DNA from: Candidatus Saganbacteria bacterium
GTDB lineage: Bacteria > Margulisbacteria > WOR-1 > O2-12-FULL-45-9 > XYB2-FULL-48-7
Length of the DNA stretch: 45,545 nt
Reading direction: 5' to 3'
Assembly: GCA_016939335.1 (NCBI GenBank)
Contig: JAFGHC010000005.1
Location: 1-45,545, forward strand
The position numbers and the translations under genes are program-made. Shown in pieces: positions 35,629 to 42,974 of the stretch. Under the pieces are notes generated by a model. That model did no database searches. It was not told where the DNA came from and saw only the letters and a program-made list of their open reading frames with translations. Every line of letters starts with the position of its first letter. Within the stretch, counting starts at the first letter, position 1.

Positions 35629-35659
35629 GCAAGTTTTCCGTCTCTGGCTTCGAATATAT
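35629..35659 (+). promoter_or_regulatory. Sigma-28-like promoter P5
   Basis: GCAAGTTTT (35629-35637), 13 nt, CGAATATAT (35651-35659). The predicted start near 35666 gives a leader of about 54 nt with a CCCGC...GCGGG hairpin (about 35680-35698) and then a near-ideal AAAAAGGAGGTG ribosome site, the hallmark of a highly expressed gene. Confidence 0.7.
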
Positions 35660-35719
35660 AAGTGGATGGGCTGAATTGACCCGCTCTCGACAGGCGGGAG
35701 AAAAAGGAGGTGAAAAGGT

Positions 35720-36058
35720 ATGAGTATGATTGCAACTCCTCAGGAGGGTTACACGCAGTATACTGCAAGTGGTGATGCCAGCTTTGCGGGGGCGACCCAT
35801 GACTTAGCCAATGCGTTGGATAACATCCAGACTTCGCTGGGGCACAGAATTGACGAGTTGGCCGCCAATATCAACACTTTGGCATCGTATGGTTCGGACG
35901 CCGATATCAGCGACATGCAGGGTGTCAAGGACGGCGCCGTTGTGCAACTGCAGTACGCGATCAACGAAATGGAAAAGGCTGCGGAATCGGGTGCTTCGAC
36001 CTTTACGAAGGCGGAGAACATCTCGAAGCAGACCTTCAGAACTCTGGCCGGCGCATAA
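35720..36058 (+). CDS. Needle-like small secreted subunit (putative SctF-type)
   Basis: This 112-residue protein has no Sec signal, no Cys and no Trp. After about 30 polar residues come two predicted helices (ALDNIQTSLGHRIDELAANI and AVVQLQYAINEMEKAAESG onwards) joined by a SYGSDADISD turn. Type III needle subunits (MxiH, YscF) have the same plan: helix, short Asp/Asn/Pro turn, LQ..I then a helix of about 34 residues to the C-terminus. Here LQ to the final helix end is also about 34 residues. The match is structural pattern only. The strong ribosome site, protected leader and following terminator suggest very high expression, as for a polymerising subunit. Confidence 0.6.
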   Translation: MSMIATPQEGYTQYTASGDASFAGATHDLANALDNIQTSLGHRIDELAANINTLASYGSDADISDMQGVKDGAVVQLQYAINEMEKAAESGASTFTKAENISKQTFRTLAGA

Positions 36059-36072
36059 ACTCATAGAGCGAA

Positions 36073-36136
36073 AGAGGGGGGAAGCGATTCCCCCCTCTAA
36101 TCTATAAAGAAAACGGCGGCTTTTCCTTATAGATTA
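36073..36136 (+). terminator. Two stacked hairpins after the needle-like gene
   Basis: AGAGGGGGGAA (36073-36083) and TTCCCCCCTCT (36088-36098) form a perfect 11-bp stem with a GCGA loop. Immediately after it TAATCTATAA (36098-36107) pairs with TTATAGATTA (36127-36136). No T-run follows, so it may be a partial terminator or an mRNA stabiliser that sets a high level of the upstream gene relative to those downstream. Confidence 0.6.
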
Positions 36137-36191
36137 GACAAAATTAAAAGTAAAAGATAAAAAATAAAAAATGATAAGGGGGAAATAAATT

Positions 36192-36503
36192 ATGGATTAC
36201 TCGATCGCCGGGGTGATCAGCAATGCCAATATTGATAACAGCTTTGACATTACCAGCGCGTTAAAGGGGAAATACACCGAATTTATCAATATCTTTGCCG
36301 AAATGTCTAAGTCGATGATGGAGGGGACGGCGATGACCTTCCCGGCTTTCCCCAACCAGCCGGTCAAGCCCGAAGACGCCTCGTACGCGCTCTATGCCAA
36401 CTACACCATGACCCAGTTCGAGGAACAGCTCCAGGTCCTGATGGACGCCGAAAAGTGGAAAGGGACCGCCGATAAACAGATGATCCAGGCGATGGGCGGC
36501 TAA
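36192..36503 (+). CDS. 103-residue protein, possible rod or minor subunit
   Basis: The gene has a good ribosome site (AAGGGGGAAA). The sequence begins MDYSIAGVISNANIDNSFDI and is helical (LKGKYTEFINIFAEMSKSMM, YTMTQFEEQLQVLMDAEKWK), with a Pro-containing middle (FPAFPNQPVKPED). No signal peptide. It could be a second small structural component near the needle-like protein. A C-terminal WKG is not in the central position of WXG100 (ESX) proteins, so I do not call it type VII. Family unknown. Confidence 0.6.
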   Translation: MDYSIAGVISNANIDNSFDITSALKGKYTEFINIFAEMSKSMMEGTAMTFPAFPNQPVKPEDASYALYANYTMTQFEEQLQVLMDAEKWKGTADKQMIQAMGG

Positions 36504-36532
36504 GCTGTTGAACGGCGCGGGGGAAGTAAGCC

Positions 36533-38821
36533 ATGGCCTACCTGGTTAAACCGATACAATTCTATTATGTCCCGCCGGACATAGTGAATTTCCCCACACA
36601 AAATAAAGAGCTGGCCAGGGACTTCAATTTCCTCGCCGAGATGTTCAAGTTCATGTCCAAGGTCGACACCGTCGCTTTTGCGGGCAACCGCCTGGCCGGC
36701 GAAGAAGACATAAAAGATGGCACGGCTCACGACCTGGCCGGCTGGCAGATCTCCGACGAATGGTACCAGGCGCTGAACGAATATGAGATTCCTGACTACC
36801 TGACGGAGACGATTGCCACGGGCCGAGCAAGTGACTCCGACGAAACGGTCTATAACCGGACGGGGGACCCGAACTGGCGCCCGAAAAACAATTTTGAGGC
36901 GATCGAAAAGACCGGGACGTGGGCTTTCGATGGGACCGAAGGCAACCTGGTCGCCGGTTTTACCCATTTCAACAACGGTTTGGACAAAGAGTATTTCTGG
37001 GGCGAAAACGTCGCTTCCAGCTTGGGAAACGTGGATTACGACGTCCAGGGGTGTGAGTGGAACCATCTGGAAGAGAGGAAACCCCTTGGTCTGGCCGGTT
37101 TTTTCATGGACAATGACACTCGCCTGCCGAAAGACATCAACCTTGATCCCGACGTCAATCGGGCTTATTTTATCGGCGACTTTCTCGCCTCGATCTCCGG
37201 TTCCAGCGCCGCCGGCTGGGCCGAACTGCAGGGCATTCTTAATAAGCTCTCGGGACAGAGTTATTACCAGATGGTGATGAACGGTGTTTATGATCAGGGG
37301 CCCGATTACCGGGCGGGTTCTTCTTATGCTGCGCTTTCCGCCCGGGAACAGACGATCCTGATCGCTGCGATGGTCGAATCGCGCAACCGGGTCTATAAAG
37401 TCGCCTCCGACATCTTCGGCCCGGTCGCCTTGACCTGGAGCGACCGGGATATGATCGCTAATTTTAAGTACTGGATGGCGACCCACTACACCCAGGGTTT
37501 GTCCCACGGCATCAACGCTTTCCGGCTGATCCTGGAAACGTCCCATTTGATGCTGAACCAGATCTACCAGTTTTCCAAGACCACCAACTATAACGACGCC
37601 GGTTATCCCATGTCGATGCTGGACCGCTACGCTTTCTGGCAGTACAACCAGGCCAGCGGGGCGGAGTATTATAATAAGTTCCGGTCCTACGGCGACTACA
37701 AGGCCAATTCCGACGGCCTGCATCCGACTTCCGATAATAAAGGTTCGATCTTCGGCCTGGTCGATTCGATCATGAGGTCATATACCGGGACGGGGCTGGA
37801 CGCGGACGAAAATGCCGCGGTGCGCAACTGGCTCTGCCAGCCGCTGCCGCTCCAGTACCAGCTGTCGTATGACACGACCGTCGGCCAGATGCCCGACCCG
37901 CCGGGGGCCGAGACAATGGACCCCCGTGAGGTCCAGCAGCTTAAGGCGATGAAGTGGTTGATCGAACAGTGGTTCGGCGCTTCGACCTGGGTTCGGCCCA
38001 ATTATAACAATATGCCTAAACCAGTCGGCCTAGCTCCCAGCATCAGCACCTGGCCGGGGGTCGAGGGCGTTTTCCCTCGAGACGGCGCAGGTTATGATAT
38101 TCAAGGTGGCAAGTATGTCGAACTTTGGAAAGAGGAAAATATTAACGGTAAAAATGTCCTGGTCCCCCAAACGATTTATGACCCTAATTCGTCCCGCAGT
38201 TACGGCTGGGATCGGGTTGGCGGTTCTTTCGGTTGGGGGGAAGACAATTTCACTACCCAGTATGGTGGCGACATTGATATCTGGTCCGGCACGAATGAGT
38301 GGTATGGGATTTATAATGTCTTGCGCAGCAAATACGGTAATCTGGGCTATGTCTCTCCCAACGTCCCGGCCTATAACACAATGTTGATTGGCATGGGAGT
38401 CAATCAACTTGGCTGCCATAATCTTTATACCCGCAAGCAATTCACCGGCCTGGATGAAGGGGAGGTGCTTGGGAGAAAGGGCTTCACTGACCCTTACGGG
38501 AACAGCTGGGCGGTCCGGATCGAAGGCGACCTGACGCAAGCCGGCAAAAAGACCGACAACATCAGGATGAATATTTACACTACCCTGGACAAGGCGGGAA
38601 CGCGGCGCTACCACCGGGAGGAGGAGAAATACCGGGAGGATAAAGACCAGCAGAAACGCGACGAAGCCGACGAACAAAAGCAGGCCGAAAAGATCAGGCA
38701 GACCCAGCGGGCCGAGCAGAAACACTTAGAGCAGAAAGCGATGGCCGAAGCGCAGCAGCGGCGGAAAGCCGCCCGGAACCAGACCGAAAAAGCCGGGGCG
38801 CAGAAAGCCAAGAAATCCTAA
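36533..38821 (+). CDS. 762-residue protein of unknown function, basic coiled-coil tail
   Basis: This large protein has no Sec signal and no clear membrane segment. The N-terminal 200 residues are aromatic-rich (IQFYYVPPDIVNFPT, WQISDEWYQALNEYEIPDYL). The middle is helical (LSAREQTILIAAMVESRNRV, FRLILETSHLMLNQIYQF). Residues about 480-680 are Gly/Tyr/Trp-rich and beta-like (YGWDRVGGSFGWGEDNF). The last 75 residues form a highly charged Lys/Glu/Gln helix. It follows the two small subunit-like genes in one transcript and could be a tip, effector or surface protein. No catalytic motif is visible. Confidence 0.65.
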   Translation: MAYLVKPIQFYYVPPDIVNFPTQNKELARDFNFLAEMFKFMSKVDTVAFAGNRLAGEEDIKDGTAHDLAGWQISDEWYQALNEYEIPDYLTETIATGRASDSDETVYNRTGDPNWRPKNNFEAIEKTGTWAFDGTEGNLVAGFTHFNNGLDKEYFWGENVASSLGNVDYDVQGCEWNHLEERKPLGLAGFFMDNDTRLPKDINLDPDVNRAYFIGDFLASISGSSAAGWAELQGILNKLSGQSYYQMVMNGVYDQGPDYRAGSSYAALSAREQTILIAAMVESRNRVYKVASDIFGPVALTWSDRDMIANFKYWMATHYTQGLSHGINAFRLILETSHLMLNQIYQFSKTTNYNDAGYPMSMLDRYAFWQYNQASGAEYYNKFRSYGDYKANSDGLHPTSDNKGSIFGLVDSIMRSYTGTGLDADENAAVRNWLCQPLPLQYQLSYDTTVGQMPDPPGAETMDPREVQQLKAMKWLIEQWFGASTWVRPNYNNMPKPVGLAPSISTWPGVEGVFPRDGAGYDIQGGKYVELWKEENINGKNVLVPQTIYDPNSSRSYGWDRVGGSFGWGEDNFTTQYGGDIDIWSGTNEWYGIYNVLRSKYGNLGYVSPNVPAYNTMLIGMGVNQLGCHNLYTRKQFTGLDEGEVLGRKGFTDPYGNSWAVRIEGDLTQAGKKTDNIRMNIYTTLDKAGTRRYHREEEKYREDKDQQKRDEADEQKQAEKIRQTQRAEQKHLEQKAMAEAQQRRKAARNQTEKAGAQKAKKS

Positions 38822-38827
38822 TTTACT

Positions 38828-38895
38828 TCCCGAATACTCGAATTTCGGCTCGAATCCTCTAATTTTTTCTCTAATATCAGGAAATTCGAGCAATA
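38828..38895. repeat. CGAAT-type hairpin repeat before P6
   Basis: The segment starts CCCGAATACTCGAATTTCGG and continues CTCGAAT, nearly the same as the beginning of the element at 29641. CTCGAATTTC can pair with GAAATTCGAG (about 38881-38890). It ends 5 nt before promoter P6. Confidence 0.65.
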
Positions 38896-38900
38896 AACAT

Positions 38901-38931
38901 GCAAGTTTTGCCCCTCAAAACACGATATATT
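38901..38931 (+). promoter_or_regulatory. Sigma-28-like promoter P6
   Basis: GCAAGTTTT (38901-38909), 13 nt, CGATATATT (38923-38931). A TATAGGAGG ribosome-like site follows and ATG 38957 lies 25 nt after the -10 half. Confidence 0.7.
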
Positions 38932-38956
38932 ATATAGGAGGCCAGGGTGTAATTTT

Positions 38957-39547
38957 ATGTCTTTTGCCAATAACAATGTCGGCGCCGAATTGAACAACCA
39001 GGGGAAGCTGTACGCGCTGGTCAAGCCGCAGCCGGCCCAGGCGCAGGCGGTGGCCGAGCATGCTGTCCAGGCCAAGGACCAGAAATCTTCCGGGCTCTCC
39101 TGGACGCAGAAGGGGAACGAGACGGTCGTGGCGACGCAGGAAGAGACGGACCTGCTTTCTTTATCGTCCTCGAGCGTTTCTTTGACCACCGCGGCTAAAC
39201 CGGCCCAGACCGTTGATCCCGCCGCCAGCCTCCGGGCCGGCCTGGATAATTTCCTCCAGGCGCTGATCGGCTCGATCTACGAGAATATCGAAGGCTCGAT
39301 CCGCAAAAAATACTCCCACGACGCCATGCAGGCGCGCTTCGGCGCGAGCAGCCTGGACGGCCTGATGAGCAAATTATTTTTGCGCCTCGGCCCGTCGCTC
39401 CTCGACAGCCTGGGCGAGACCGGGGCGGCGGAGAAGATCGCCGCGATCAGGGAGCGGGTCACCACCCAACTCAAGAAGGAGAACAACGACAAAATGGTCA
39501 GCTGCGTGGAGAGCGAGATCAGATTGAGGACTTATGGCCAGGCGTAA
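38957..39547 (+). CDS. 196-residue protein of unknown function
   Basis: The N-terminal half is polar and disordered-looking (FANNNVGAELNNQGKLY, LLSLSSSSVSL). The C-terminal half is helical (LRAGLDNFLQALIGSIYENI, LDGLMSKLFLRLGPSLLDSL, IAAIRERVTTQLKKEN). No signal or membrane helix. A disordered N-terminus before a helical domain would suit a secreted or scaffold protein. It overlaps the next gene by 14 nt, so the pair is coupled. Confidence 0.65.
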   Translation: MSFANNNVGAELNNQGKLYALVKPQPAQAQAVAEHAVQAKDQKSSGLSWTQKGNETVVATQEETDLLSLSSSSVSLTTAAKPAQTVDPAASLRAGLDNFLQALIGSIYENIEGSIRKKYSHDAMQARFGASSLDGLMSKLFLRLGPSLLDSLGETGAAEKIAAIRERVTTQLKKENNDKMVSCVESEIRLRTYGQA

Positions 39548-39923
39548 CGGCAAAAAAGCCGAATTCAAGCTGATCGAAGAGATGAGGAAACAGCTCCTGA
39601 TCCAGGCGGAGCGGCTCGGGATCCGCGACCGGTACACGCCGCAGTGGTTCGCCCAGCAGCGCGTCCTCTCGGCCGGCAAGGTCCTCTCCGAGCTCTATGC
39701 CGAGCGCTCGAACCTGGAATACGAGCTCAACCTGCTCGCCAGCGACAAGAAAGAGCTCCTGATCAAACTGGAGCGCCTCAACGTTTATATCAAGAAAGGC
39801 GAGGGCCTGCGGTCCCAGTTCGGAAAAGAGCACGACCGGGTGATCGATAAGGAATTCAAGCTGACGGAAAACGGCGCCAAGCTGGCCTGCCTGAAACGGA
39901 CCGCGGTCAAGGCGGCGGCTTAA
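39534..39923 (+). CDS. 129-residue coiled-coil protein, SctO/FliJ-like plan (tentative)
   Basis: A basic, strongly helical protein: KAEFKLIEEMRKQLLIQAER, LSELYAERSNLEYELNLLAS, KKELLIKLERLNVYIKKGEG. The long central antiparallel-looking coiled coil and basic charge recall stalk proteins of type III export ATPases (SctO, FliJ), which have little sequence conservation. This remains a weak comparison; an unrelated coiled-coil chaperone is equally possible. Confidence 0.6.
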   Translation: MARRNGKKAEFKLIEEMRKQLLIQAERLGIRDRYTPQWFAQQRVLSAGKVLSELYAERSNLEYELNLLASDKKELLIKLERLNVYIKKGEGLRSQFGKEHDRVIDKEFKLTENGAKLACLKRTAVKAAA

Positions 39924-39933
39924 GGAGTTATCA

Positions 39934-40977
39934 ATGCTGTCGGTCTGCATGATCGTCAAGAATGAAGCGGAAAAGCTGAAGCTGACCCTGCCGCAGCTCG
40001 TCAGGCGCGCGGCCGAGGTCATCGTCGTTGATACCGGCTCGAGCGACGAAACGGTTGCCGTGGCAAAGGAGCTGGGCGCCCGCGTCGAGCACTTTACCTG
40101 GATCGACGATTTCTCCGCCGCCCGCAACTACAGCCTCACCTTTGCCACCCAGCCATGGATCGCCTGGCTTGATGCCGACGAATACTTGAGGGAAGAGGAC
40201 GCGGAAAAATTGATCGTCTTCCTGCAGGCGGCCGAGCCGGCGACGCAGGCCTTCAGCCTGATCATGAGCGAGTCGCCTTTCGGCCAGACCGTCAGGGGCA
40301 AAAGCTATCTGCGGACCAAAGTGTTCCGCAATAAACTCGGCGTTCATTTTGTCCGCCCGATCAACGAACAGACGGTCGATGCCGAAGGCAAACCGGTGCT
40401 GGGGCCGGTCCTGCCGATCGTGCTTTACCACTGGGGGCGCAACCTGGGGGCGGACGAGATGGCGGTCAAAAAGGAGCGCTACCTGCGGCTCTATCAGGAA
40501 CATTTGCGGCGGAATCCCGACGATCCTTATGTCAGTTATCTGCTTGGCAACCTGTTGAGATCGAGCGGCGGCGAGGCCGAAGCGCTGGCGGCTTTTGCCG
40601 CGGCGGTTGACCACGGCCAGAACGACCGGGCGCTGCTGATCCAGTCGCTGACCGGCAAGGCGGAGACCGAGCTTAAGCTCGGCCGCTTGAAAGAAACTTT
40701 CCAGTCGGCCAGCCGGATCAGAGAACTGGAGCCGGGCAACGCGGCGGCGATCAATATTCTGGCGACGATCCTGATCGCGGCCGGCAAGATCGAACCGGCA
40801 GTGCAGGGGCTGGAAGAGCTGCTTAAGTCGCCGGCGGGGATCGATCCGGTCCGCGAGCAGATCATTCCCCGCATGGTCCTGGCCGAGGCTTGCCGGAAGC
40901 TGGGGCAGACCGCCAGAGCCGATTCTTACGAGAGCGAAGTGGCGCGCTTGAAGGAAAAATACAATGCCGGTAAATAA
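39934..40977 (+). CDS. GT2 glycosyltransferase with TPR-like C-terminus
   Basis: This 347-residue protein has a GT2 domain (residues 1-200): LSVCMIVKNEAEKLKLTLPQ, VIVVDTGSSDETVAVAKELG, WLDADEY (the metal-binding DxD) and a HFVRPINEQ segment. TPR-like helices follow (NPDDPYVSYLLGNLLRSSGG, then ALAAFAAAVDHG, and others to the end). Such GT2-TPR proteins often glycosylate proteins or surface polymers. It lies within the promoter-linked cluster and overlaps the 529-residue gene by 14 nt, so it may modify a component of the apparatus, as flagellins are modified. Confidence 0.88.
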   Translation: MLSVCMIVKNEAEKLKLTLPQLVRRAAEVIVVDTGSSDETVAVAKELGARVEHFTWIDDFSAARNYSLTFATQPWIAWLDADEYLREEDAEKLIVFLQAAEPATQAFSLIMSESPFGQTVRGKSYLRTKVFRNKLGVHFVRPINEQTVDAEGKPVLGPVLPIVLYHWGRNLGADEMAVKKERYLRLYQEHLRRNPDDPYVSYLLGNLLRSSGGEAEALAAFAAAVDHGQNDRALLIQSLTGKAETELKLGRLKETFQSASRIRELEPGNAAAINILATILIAAGKIEPAVQGLEELLKSPAGIDPVREQIIPRMVLAEACRKLGQTARADSYESEVARLKEKYNAGK

Positions 40978-42553
40978 TCTCCAGCAGCAGGCTGTCATAG
41001 CCAATATTGGCTCGGCCGACAAGGTCGCCGAAAATTTACGGCTGGAAATATTGCGCGACGTCCAGTCGGGGGAAAATGTCAAACCGGCCGAGAATCTCAC
41101 CAAGCAGGCGCTGGACGGCGTCAGCGGAAAAAAGATCGGCGTCCAGATCCTGGCCGCCCTGGTCGGCAAGATCGGCAACGACGCCCTGACGGCCAAGATC
41201 ACGAACAAGTTCGGCCGGAAGGAGTCCGACTTTCTGACCGAGAACAAAGAAGAGAATTTCAGCGACAAGATCGAGCTCAACCTGGCGCGCAGCCGCGACG
41301 TCAGAGCGGCCAGGGGGAAAGGGGAAAGGCGCGAGGGGGGAGAAGGCGAAGGCGGGAACCAAGGGCGCTCGCCCGACGTCAAAGAATACATCAAGAGCTA
41401 TTCCTCTTTCCTGGTCAACGGCGGCGGCGAACTAAAGAAAGAGATCGATAAAAAAGAGAAACTGCTGCTTCAGGAAGGGAAATTAAGTCCGGCCGAACTG
41501 GCGGCGCTGCGCGTCGACACCGCCAAAGCGATCCGTCAGGAGATCGTCAACCAGCTGAAAGAGGCCTACAACAGCCGCCTTTTTGCCGACGGGAAGATCG
41601 GAGAGCTGATCGCCAAGCAGGGGGTCGGCGGACTGACCGAGTGGGTCTTCCAGAACGAACGGCTGGGCGGCAAGGAATTCGGCGGCGATTATGACCACCT
41701 GGAAGGGGCCAACGACGAGGCGCTCGCCCGCGCCAAAGACGAGATCAGCGGCTCGCTAGACGACGAGCTGACCAGCGCGCTCGCCCGCAAGCTGTTGAGC
41801 GAAGGCAAAGAGGCCGACAAGGCGGAGAAAGAGATCGGCCAGCTTTTGAAACTGGCGCTGAAGTGCGGGTTCGATGTCCAGCAGTTTGCCGCCAGGATGC
41901 CGGAGACGATCATCCATCTCGGCCTCAATCCCTCACTGACCCTGGCCAACCAGTCGGCTGCCGACCAGGGCCGGCAGGAAAAGAGCAAGTACGACTACAG
42001 CGCCGACGAGGAAAAGGACCTGATGACCGAAGAACTGCGCACGCTCTACATGCGCCGCGCGGTCTACGGCGACTGGCGGACCAGCCTGTTCACCTCGGTC
42101 CGGATGATGCGCACCAAGAACGGGCTGATCAAGCTCGGCCTCCGTTCGGAAGATTTCTCCCGGATCGAGAAAGAAGGGCGCCAGCTGGCCAAGTTGAAAC
42201 TGGGCCAGATGCTGCGGGAAGGCTTTGAGGAGCGCTCGTCGTTCGCCCGGCTGAACGGGCCGGCCTATTCGATGGTCGAGAAGAAGATCAAGACCGTGCT
42301 GAAAAATTTAGTGAAATTAGGGGCCGAATTTGACGATAATGAATTGGAGGAGATACGCGACCAGGCCAACGAGAAGATGCTCCCGGAACTGGAGCAGGAA
42401 CTGGCCATGATCGACAACGCCCTCCAGGTCAGGGAGACCGATTACCTGCGGCAGAAGCGCAAGACGGTGCTCCTGATCATCGACCGGATCGCCCAGGAGT
42501 CGCATCTCTCCTGGCAAAGTGATAAAATGAACAGTATCCAGGTCGCGACCTAA
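40964..42553 (+). CDS. 529-residue helical protein, possible gatekeeper-like (tentative)
   Basis: A mainly helical, charged protein without signal peptide. The N-terminus (QQQAVIANIGSADKVAENLR) leads through a low-complexity linker (RGKGERREGGEGEGGNQGR) encoded by a purine-rich insert between two CGACGTCA copies (41296 and 41374). The C-terminal 180 residues are helical (MTEELRTLYMRRAVYGDWRT, LGQMLREGFEERSSFARLNG, MVEKKIKTVLKNLVKLGAEF). All-helical multi-domain proteins of this size regulate substrate order in type III systems (SctW), but I see no decisive motif. Function unknown. Confidence 0.65.
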   Translation: MPVNNLQQQAVIANIGSADKVAENLRLEILRDVQSGENVKPAENLTKQALDGVSGKKIGVQILAALVGKIGNDALTAKITNKFGRKESDFLTENKEENFSDKIELNLARSRDVRAARGKGERREGGEGEGGNQGRSPDVKEYIKSYSSFLVNGGGELKKEIDKKEKLLLQEGKLSPAELAALRVDTAKAIRQEIVNQLKEAYNSRLFADGKIGELIAKQGVGGLTEWVFQNERLGGKEFGGDYDHLEGANDEALARAKDEISGSLDDELTSALARKLLSEGKEADKAEKEIGQLLKLALKCGFDVQQFAARMPETIIHLGLNPSLTLANQSAADQGRQEKSKYDYSADEEKDLMTEELRTLYMRRAVYGDWRTSLFTSVRMMRTKNGLIKLGLRSEDFSRIEKEGRQLAKLKLGQMLREGFEERSSFARLNGPAYSMVEKKIKTVLKNLVKLGAEFDDNELEEIRDQANEKMLPELEQELAMIDNALQVRETDYLRQKRKTVLLIIDRIAQESHLSWQSDKMNSIQVAT

Positions 42554-42566
42554 GGAGGAGATAAAG

Positions 42567-42974
42567 ATGGTAGAAGGAATAGAGGGCGGTTACGGCGGCT
42601 TGAATTATGGCTTCAATTCAGTTGAAGAGACCATTAATAATTTATTTACTTTGATGGAAAGAGCACTCGAAGCGCAGCATGAGATCACGCAAAGTATTTT
42701 TAAAGCCTTTGAAAAGGCCGACAAAGAGTTGGCTGCTTTCACTAAACAGCTGGAAAAGAGCCGCCGGCCCAATAAAGAGATGAAAATCTCCCAACTCAAG
42801 GCTAAAGCAGATAAACTAATGAATGCCTTGAAAATGGTCGACCCGGCGGATAACCAGGGGATACAAACAAAATTGGCGATGATCATGGGGCGTTTGGACG
42901 AGATGAAACGGCAGGCCGCGGCGCAAGCAGCGCCCTCCAGCCAACCCGCCAGACAGGACCCTAATATTTTCTAA
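42567..42974 (+). CDS. 135-residue helical protein of unknown function
   Basis: It has a strong ribosome site (TAAGGAGGAGA). A Gly/Tyr-rich start (MVEGIEGGYGGLNYGFNS) is followed by helices (VEETINNLFTLMERALEAQH, KADKELAAFTKQLEKSRR, KADKLMNALKMVDPADN) and a Pro/Gln/Ala tail. It is the last gene of the cluster and converges on the minus-strand glycosyltransferase with a 4-nt overlap. It could be a small secreted subunit or chaperone. Confidence 0.62.
   Translation: MVEGIEGGYGGLNYGFNSVEETINNLFTLMERALEAQHEITQSIFKAFEKADKELAAFTKQLEKSRRPNKEMKISQLKAKADKLMNALKMVDPADNQGIQTKLAMIMGRLDEMKRQAAAQAAPSSQPARQDPNIF

Noticed and set aside
36192-36503. WXG100/ESX (type VII) protein because of a WKG triplet and about 100 residues
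   Set aside because: The WKG is near the C-terminus, not in the turn between two central helices, and no FtsK/EccC-like ATPase is nearby.
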